Below, piece after piece: positions 54,914-58,971 of a stretch of 58,971 nucleotides of DNA. Made by a program: the position numbers and the translations under genes. Origin of the DNA: Flavipsychrobacter sp. (GTDB taxonomy: Bacteria > Bacteroidota > Bacteroidia > Chitinophagales > Chitinophagaceae); contig JAOQAP010000125.1 of the NCBI GenBank assembly GCA_025963465.1, forward strand, positions 1 to 58,971. The letters are read 5' to 3'. The notes below the pieces were generated by a model. It was not told the origin of the DNA, searched no databases, and saw nothing but the letters and a program-made list of their open reading frames with translations. Numbering within the stretch: position 1 is the first letter of the stretch; every line of letters begins with the position of its first letter.

Positions 54914-55423
54914 CTACCAAAGACTTCCGCCTATGTACTTGCAGTTGAATGAAGTAGTATCTATCTGCACTTTATAGCTCATCCTCAATGTATCTCTTCT
55001 CAGCGTACCATAACCGCTGAAGGTAGTACCATTGTTACTGCCTATGAACGTAAATGAATCCAGTGACCTGATCGTACAAGCCGCACTGTCGTCCATATTA
55101 TTGAGAAAATTACTCATTCTGAATTCCAATGGCTTTTCAGGTATAGAAGTAAATAATACTGAATATTGATTAGTAACATTAGTATCATTTATATTGCACA
55201 GATCGTGACCATTAAACGTTTTGATAAATTTATCAGAGGTCATCACTTCACATCTGTCACCTTCATACCCTGTTGGGCATGAGCAATGGCCGTTTTCGCA
55301 GGCGCCATTATTCTTGCAGGCTATATCTACACACTTATCTTTATGACAAGCCATATAAGTAACTGAGGAAAAAGCAAGGATAGTGAGTATAGCGGTAAGC
55401 AATATGCTGCGTATCGGTTTCAT
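54914..55423 (-). CDS. EGF-like domain lipoprotein (169 aa)
   Basis: A signal peptide (ILLTAILTILAFSSVTYMAC) ends in a lipobox-like MAC. An EGF-like module of six Cys follows (CVDIACKNNGACENGHCSCP, then GYEGDRC). The remaining 100 residues are strand-rich and unrecognised. EGF modules are unusual in bacteria but recurrent in Bacteroidota lipoproteins. Location is presumably the outer membrane; function unknown. Confidence 0.87.
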   Translation of the reverse strand: MKPIRSILLTAILTILAFSSVTYMACHKDKCVDIACKNNGACENGHCSCPTGYEGDRCEVMTSDKFIKTFNGHDLCNINDTNVTNQYSVLFTSIPEKPLEFRMSNFLNNMDDSAACTIRSLDSFTFIGSNNGTTFSGYGTLRRDTLRMSYKVQIDTTSFNCKYIGGSLW

Positions 55424-55585
55424 AAATGCAATTTAGACGGCTAAAATATTAAATGTTTGCTCAAAGATAACTTTCGCCGCGATAAATTTCTTATTACAGG
55501 CCATATTCTTTCAGCAACCTTATATATTACAATTGTTTTGCTCAATAAAAATAAGGCTTTCTGATGATATTACGACCTTATCCCA

Positions 55586-55665
55586 AATAAAAAGCCCCGA
55601 AGGTTCGGGGCTCTGGTTCTCATGGTGTCAGGAAAATATTGTTGAATATTTTGAGTTCCTGTTTT
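55586..55665 (-). ncRNA. Candidate small RNA (about 80 nt)
   Basis: On the minus strand a -7 box TAAATTTG (55672-55679) is preceded by TTTG copies at 16 and 22 bases. Downstream is a hairpin with 8-bp arms (AAAATATT at 55633-55640 and AATATTTT at 55645-55652) and an outer CAGG/CCTG pair. A strong terminator follows (AGCCCCGAA-GG-TTCGGGGCT at 55593-55612, then TTTTTATT). There is no ORF. This promoter-structure-terminator arrangement on its own strand suggests a short transcript. The rest of the 55424-55808 gap is AT-rich. Confidence 0.5.
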
Positions 55666-55767
55666 CTGTTGCAAATTTAATGATAACTTACATTCCAAAC
55701 ACAAAATTTTTTAAAGATTTGTTATTTTCATGTAAATTATCCGTGACGGCCAACAACCAACATACTG

Positions 55768-55775
55768 TATCTTTG
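55768..55775 (+). promoter_or_regulatory. Promoter -7 box of porT
   Basis: TATCTTTG matches TAnnTTTG, 34 bases before the ATG at 55809. Confidence 0.55.
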
Positions 55776-55808
55776 CCTTTCACGTTACTACAGAAACAGA
55801 AGGTATAC

Positions 55809-56513
55809 ATGCGAACGGGAAAGATCTCCTTATTTATTATCTTATTGTTAATGGTTTCATTGCCCGCTTTTGCCCAACGTCCGCTGCTCAATATGGCCGA
55901 CCACGACGATAAGCCTTATTATTTCGGCATCACTTTCGGGGTCAACTATTCTACCTACAATATCAGTTATACAGAGTCTTTTGCCAATACAGATACCTTT
56001 AAAAAGATACAGCCTCGCTGGCAGCCCGGCTTCAACCTCGGCCTGATAGGCAACCTGAAACTGACCAACTTTATAGATCTGCGCTTTGTACCATCACTGG
56101 CATTTGCCTATAAGCGCCTCCTGTTCGAATATGGTATGCCAAAAGATAGTCTTGCAGACCGCACTATCGAGTCTATCTATATGCACCTGCCTGTTCAACT
56201 TAAATTCAAAAGCGACCGTATCAAGAATTTTCGCTTTTACGCTATTGTGGGTGGCAAATTGGACTACGACCTTTCTGCAAATGCCCGCTCTCACCGTGCC
56301 GATGAGTTTCTTAAGGTGAGTCCTACCGACTTTGGCGGTGAGTTTGGCGTTGGCTTCGAATTTTACAACCCCAGCTTTATCTTCTCTCCTGAGCTGAAGG
56401 TGAGCCAGGGCTTTAACAACCAGCTGTTCCCCGACCATGGCCTGCAGTTGACCAATGCCATAAACACATTGCATACCCGCATGATCGTATTTTCAATACA
56501 CCTGGAGGGTTAG
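55809..56513 (+). CDS. porT: Type IX secretion protein PorT
   Basis: The ATG at 55809 gives 234 residues with a signal peptide ending SLPAFAQR. The start of the mature part, NMADHDDKPYYFGITFGVNY, and the barrel strands (FIDLRFVPSLAFAYKRLLFE; YMHLPVQLKFKSDRI) match PorT, an outer-membrane barrel of the T9SS core. Length fits. Upstream frames are discarded as they contain no export signal. PorT is generally single-copy, so this supports an active T9SS in the organism. Confidence 0.85.
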   Translation: MRTGKISLFIILLLMVSLPAFAQRPLLNMADHDDKPYYFGITFGVNYSTYNISYTESFANTDTFKKIQPRWQPGFNLGLIGNLKLTNFIDLRFVPSLAFAYKRLLFEYGMPKDSLADRTIESIYMHLPVQLKFKSDRIKNFRFYAIVGGKLDYDLSANARSHRADEFLKVSPTDFGGEFGVGFEFYNPSFIFSPELKVSQGFNNQLFPDHGLQLTNAINTLHTRMIVFSIHLEG

Positions 56514-56546
56514 TGCAGTTTACAATAGCTTTAAATTATCATTTCT

Positions 56547-56554
56547 TACTTTTG
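56547..56554 (+). promoter_or_regulatory. Promoter -7 box of the thiolase gene
   Basis: TACTTTTG matches TAnnTTTG and ends only five bases before the thiolase ATG at 56560. Transcription would start at or near the start codon. Confidence 0.55.
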
Positions 56555-56559
56555 CATCA

Positions 56560-57765
56560 ATGAAAGACGCATTTATTACCGACGGAATACGGACACCTAT
56601 TGGCAGCTTCAAAGGCTCATTATCTACCATGCGCGGCGACGATCTCGCAGCGCTGGTCATGCGCAAACTGGTAGAAAGGAACCCTTCTATACCGGCCAAT
56701 GTAATTGATGATGTAATATTTGGCTGCAGCAACCAGGCCGGCGATGACAACCGCAACGTATCACGCATGTCGCTGCTGCTGGCAGGTATTCCATGGAGTG
56801 TTCCGGGCGAGACCGTCAACCGTCTTTGTGCATCAGGCATGTCGGCTGTTATCAATGCTTCCCGCGCTATCAAAGCAGGCGATGCAGATGTGCTTATCGC
56901 AGGTGGCATGGAACATATGACACGTGGCCCATGGGTGATCTCTAAAACTTCCTCAGCTTTTGGCCAGGATGCACAGATGTACGATTCCAGCTTCGGATGG
57001 AGATTCGTAAATCCAAAGATGCATGAGTTATACGGCACAGACCCTATGGGCATCACAGCAGAGAACCTTGCAGAGATGTACAACATCAGCCGTGCAGACC
57101 AGGACGCATTTGCTTACAACTCACAAATGAAAGCCGCCGCCGCACAGAAATCCGGCAGGTTCGCAGAAGAAATAACACCGGTAGCATTGCCACAGAAAAA
57201 AGGCGATCCTGTCATGTTTGATACCGATGAATTTATAAAAGGGTCAACAACTGTTGAAAAACTGGGCACACTAAAACCATCTTTCTCAAAAACAGGCACC
57301 GTCACAGCCGGCAATGCCTCTGGCCTCAATGATGGCGCTGCAGCATTATACATCCTTTCAGGCGATGCTGTAAAAAATTACAACGTAACACCTAAGGCAC
57401 GCATAGTAAGCTCGGCAGTAGTGGGCGTAGAGCCCCGCATTATGGGCATAGGCCCTGTTGGTGCCACGCACAAAGCGCTCGCAAAAGCCGGCCTTACACT
57501 GAACGATATAGATGTAATAGAGCTTAATGAAGCTTTCGCAGCACAGAGCCTTGCAGTTATTCGTCAGCTTGGCCTCGATGATAATGATCCGCGTATAAAT
57601 CCTAATGGTGGTGCAATAGCCATAGGCCACCCGTTGGGCATGTCAGGTGCGCGTATCATATACTCAGCTGCGCTGGAGCTTCATAAGCAACAGAAAAAAT
57701 ACGCTCTTGCTACCATGTGCGTAGGCCTCGGTCAGGGTTATGCCGTTATTATTGAAAGGGTATAA
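56560..57765 (+). CDS. Acetyl-CoA acyltransferase (thiolase)
   Basis: The 401-residue product has the nucleophile Cys90 in [16 protein letters not shown], His357 in [16 protein letters not shown] and Cys387 in CVGLGQG, so it should be active. The segment [17 protein letters not shown] resembles the 3-oxoadipyl-CoA thiolase (PcaF/PaaJ) branch rather than plain FadA. No beta-oxidation or phenylacetate genes are beside it, so its pathway is open. The promoter places it as a leaderless or nearly leaderless transcript. Confidence 0.94.
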   Translation: MKDAFITDGIRTPIGSFKGSLSTMRGDDLAALVMRKLVERNPSIPANVIDDVIFGCSNQAGDDNRNVSRMSLLLAGIPWSVPGETVNRLCASGMSAVINASRAIKAGDADVLIAGGMEHMTRGPWVISKTSSAFGQDAQMYDSSFGWRFVNPKMHELYGTDPMGITAENLAEMYNISRADQDAFAYNSQMKAAAAQKSGRFAEEITPVALPQKKGDPVMFDTDEFIKGSTTVEKLGTLKPSFSKTGTVTAGNASGLNDGAAALYILSGDAVKNYNVTPKARIVSSAVVGVEPRIMGIGPVGATHKALAKAGLTLNDIDVIELNEAFAAQSLAVIRQLGLDDNDPRINPNGGAIAIGHPLGMSGARIIYSAALELHKQQKKYALATMCVGLGQGYAVIIERV

Positions 57766-57776
57766 AACAGAAATTA

Positions 57777-58448
57777 TTGAGGAGGTATCTTTTTCTTCTT
57801 TTATTGATCGTACATATCTTGTACGTACAATATTGTTTTGCCCAAACAAAAGTATATACAGGCAAGATCAATAATAAGTATGATATAGAAATGCACCTGC
57901 GAACAACTGCTAAAGGCATTTATGGCTACTATTCCTACACAAGCAAAAATGTACCTATCCCCCTCCATTCGGATAAAAGCGAAAATAAAATAAAACTTAT
58001 CGAAGGTCAGTTATATGAGGACGATGTGTTCTTTGAAGGAAAAATTGCAGGAGATGTTTTTAAAGGCAACTGGGTCGACAAAAACAATAAAATATCCTTC
58101 CCTTTTGTACTGACACATACCGGCACAGAAACAATTGCAGGTAGCAACAGTACTGTGTCAGGAAACTATACACATCAGGACAAAGCCCTAACAAAAGAAC
58201 TTCAGATAACCAGCATTAACAACAGCTATCTCTATTTTGATCTATCTGTTGGCTCACCGGATTGTGCTATTTTGCTTATCGACATAGCGAAGATAACAAC
58301 TCCCGGCAAGGCAGTCTTTAGCGATGCACGATGCAAACAAGTCAGCTTTTCATTCAGCACAAACACCGCAAACATTACAGAAAAAGATTGCGAAGCCTAT
58401 GACGGCTATAACTGCCCTTTTGCAGGTAAGTACCATATGCAAAAATGA
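57777..58448 (+). CDS. Secreted protein of unknown function (223 aa)
   Basis: The start is a TTG at 57777, since RRYLFLLLLIVHILYVQYCF is a signal peptide that would be lost with any downstream ATG (next at about codon 38). The mature part has beta-rich repeats such as KVYTGKINNKYDIEMHLRTT, KGIYGYYSYTSK and a later FEGKIAGDVFKGNWVDKNNK. I do not recognise it. It lies 11 bases after the thiolase stop codon but is probably unrelated in function. Confidence 0.75.
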   Translation: MRRYLFLLLLIVHILYVQYCFAQTKVYTGKINNKYDIEMHLRTTAKGIYGYYSYTSKNVPIPLHSDKSENKIKLIEGQLYEDDVFFEGKIAGDVFKGNWVDKNNKISFPFVLTHTGTETIAGSNSTVSGNYTHQDKALTKELQITSINNSYLYFDLSVGSPDCAILLIDIAKITTPGKAVFSDARCKQVSFSFSTNTANITEKDCEAYDGYNCPFAGKYHMQK

Positions 58449-58451
58449 TCG

Positions 58452-58642
58452 TGTCCCAATCGGGTCTCCTTTGCAGGGACCCGATTGCATGCCGGCAGGC
58501 ATTACGTCAAACACATACTCGTTCTGCCGTTGCTGGTCTTATTTTATGTCCCAATCGGGTCTCCTTTTCAGGGACCCGATTGTATGCCGGTAGGCATTAC
58601 GTCTAAACACATACTCGTTCCGCCGTTGTTGGTCTTATTTTC
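58452..58642. repeat. Two tandem copies of a 95-bp repeat containing REP-like hairpins
   Basis: Copy one (58452-58546) and copy two (58547-58642) differ at a few positions and by one base. Each starts with the hairpin AATCGGGTC/GACCCGATT with a T-rich loop, then an ATGCC/GGCAT stem, ACACATACTCGTTC, and GCCGTTG. The hairpins belong to the family seen at 6754, 20803 and 22923. Confidence 0.85.
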
Positions 58643-58653
58643 TGACCAACAAC
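58625..58653. repeat. GTTGTTGGTC hairpin
   Basis: Perfect 10-bp arms GTTGTTGGTC/GACCAACAAC with a 9-base loop, then TCGCGCAGG. The same arms and flank are at 22173-22204. In tandem copy one the right arm is missing. Confidence 0.75.
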
Positions 58654-58761
58654 GCTCGCGCAGGATTATATATAGTATCTCTCCCCCCGATTCCGGAATG
58701 ATCTTTCTTCAGTGTAAAAGCTAAAAACAACTTCAATTTCTCTTTCCACAAAGCAACGTAA

Positions 58762-58776
58762 TTCCAAATTTTGGAA
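58762..58776. promoter_or_regulatory. Palindrome, possible enhancer-binding site
   Basis: TTCCAAA and TTTGGAA are perfect arms around one T, centred 82 bases upstream of a sigma-54-like GG. A second palindrome (ATTGAT-T-ATCAAT) is at 58825-58837. The rest of 58654-58849 is AT-rich and shows no gene. Confidence 0.4.
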
Positions 58777-58849
58777 AGTGCATCCTGTGGGTGGAATTAT
58801 TTGTGCTGTGCCAGAAAATAAGTTATTGATTATCAATGATTTAGAATTA

Positions 58850-58865
58850 TGGCACACAAATAGCA
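58850..58865 (+). promoter_or_regulatory. Sigma-54-type promoter
   Basis: TGGCACACAAATAGCA fits the -24/-12 consensus: GG and GC are separated by exactly ten bases, and the TGGCAC half is perfect. It precedes the partial gene at 58935 by about 70 bases. The -12 element has one mismatch (TAGC for TTGC). Confidence 0.5.
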
Positions 58866-58934
58866 TTATACCTATCAAACAACGAAACAAACAAACTCAA
58901 ACAAATAACTCAAACAAACTTAAAAACAAACAAA

Positions 58935-58971
58935 ATGAAAAACATCATCTCTAAAGTATTCGTAGCAGCAA
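58935..58971 (+). CDS. Start of an exported protein gene, cut by the window edge
   Basis: The first 12 codons read MKNIISKVFVAA, the beginning of a signal peptide. The leader before it is made of A/C-rich repeats (CAAACAAA, CTCAAACAAA) and lacks a ribosome-binding site. The identity of the gene is not visible. Confidence 0.55.
   Translation, partial: MKNIISKVFVAA

Noticed and set aside
55533-55808. N-terminal extension of PorT
   Set aside because: It would precede the signal peptide, overlaps a terminator hairpin and starts at TTG; the ATG at 55809 fits the family.
56520-57086. 188-residue open frame antisense to the thiolase gene
   Set aside because: The thiolase is complete with all catalytic motifs, so the antisense frame is a by-product.
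58452-58642. CRISPR array
   Set aside because: There are only two units of about 95 bases with internal hairpins and no regular unique spacers.
58666-58890. 74-residue minus-strand ORF
   Set aside because: It overlaps palindromes and a sigma-54-like promoter and has no start signal or recognisable content.

Overview
The window is a chromosomal segment of a member of the Bacteroidota, most likely the Chitinophagia/Sphingobacteriia side of the phylum. The evidence is the type IX secretion (T9SS) parts and cargo (PorT, PorV/PorQ-like, PorP/SprF-like, gliding-type C-terminal domains), two TonB-dependent receptors with carboxypeptidase-regulatory-like N-termini, promoter boxes of the Bacteroidota form TAnnTTTG, and few Shine-Dalgarno sequences. 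GC content looks moderate. No IS element, prophage or CRISPR array was found. One tRNA, tRNA-Val(TAC), is present.

Layout. 1-5.1 kb: the 3' end of a hybrid histidine kinase gene, tex, a membrane protein gene broken by one frameshift, two cold-shock genes and two small unknown genes. 5.1-9.9 kb: an AraC regulator, a methyltransferase, and a tight leftward operon (GlxA-type regulator, ECF sigma factor, SRPBCC protein, small ABM-like protein) with possible operators at its upstream end. 9.9-17.4 kb: a TonB receptor with a HupE/UreJ-type membrane protein, an exported protein with four DnaJ-type zinc motifs, and a large T9SS cargo protein. 17.4-20.6 kb: an unrecognised three-gene operon (TPR protein, HEIGH metallopeptidase-like protein, 236-residue protein with a faint bacterial-gasdermin-like pattern). 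20.6-23.2 kb: a repeat-rich region next to tRNA-Val, with a degenerate copy of the tRNA 3' end about 2.1 kb away. It encloses a secreted metallopeptidase gene, a decayed ORF and a tiny lipoprotein.

23.2-33.3 kb: a glycosyltransferase with an NlpC/P60 hydrolase, ribonuclease Y, then a T9SS cassette of Ig/SprB-repeat adhesin, PorP/SprF and TPR-PD40 protein. 33.3-39.9 kb: DUF58 protein, type II NADH dehydrogenase, beta-helix lipoprotein, SAM hydrolase-like protein with a monooxygenase-like protein, HIT protein and GreA. 39.9-48.9 kb: an apparent operon of a 1275-residue TonB receptor, a 1339-residue secreted protein and a PorV/PorQ-like barrel. 48.9-58.4 kb: housekeeping genes (2-hydroxyacid dehydrogenase, rsmA, a LuxR-type response regulator, leucyl aminopeptidase, pdxA), an EGF-like lipoprotein, a candidate small RNA, porT, a thiolase and a secreted unknown. 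58.4 kb to the end: tandem hairpin repeats and a possible sigma-54 promoter with an upstream palindrome, driving a gene that is cut by the window edge.

The main themes are outer-membrane traffic (TonB import and T9SS export of large repeat proteins) and small regulatory modules. The strongest candidates for something undescribed are the 17.8-20.6 kb operon, the tRNA-linked repeat region, the candidate small RNA at 55.6 kb, and the sigma-54-like regulatory region at the right edge. All names come from reading the sequence; no database search was run.
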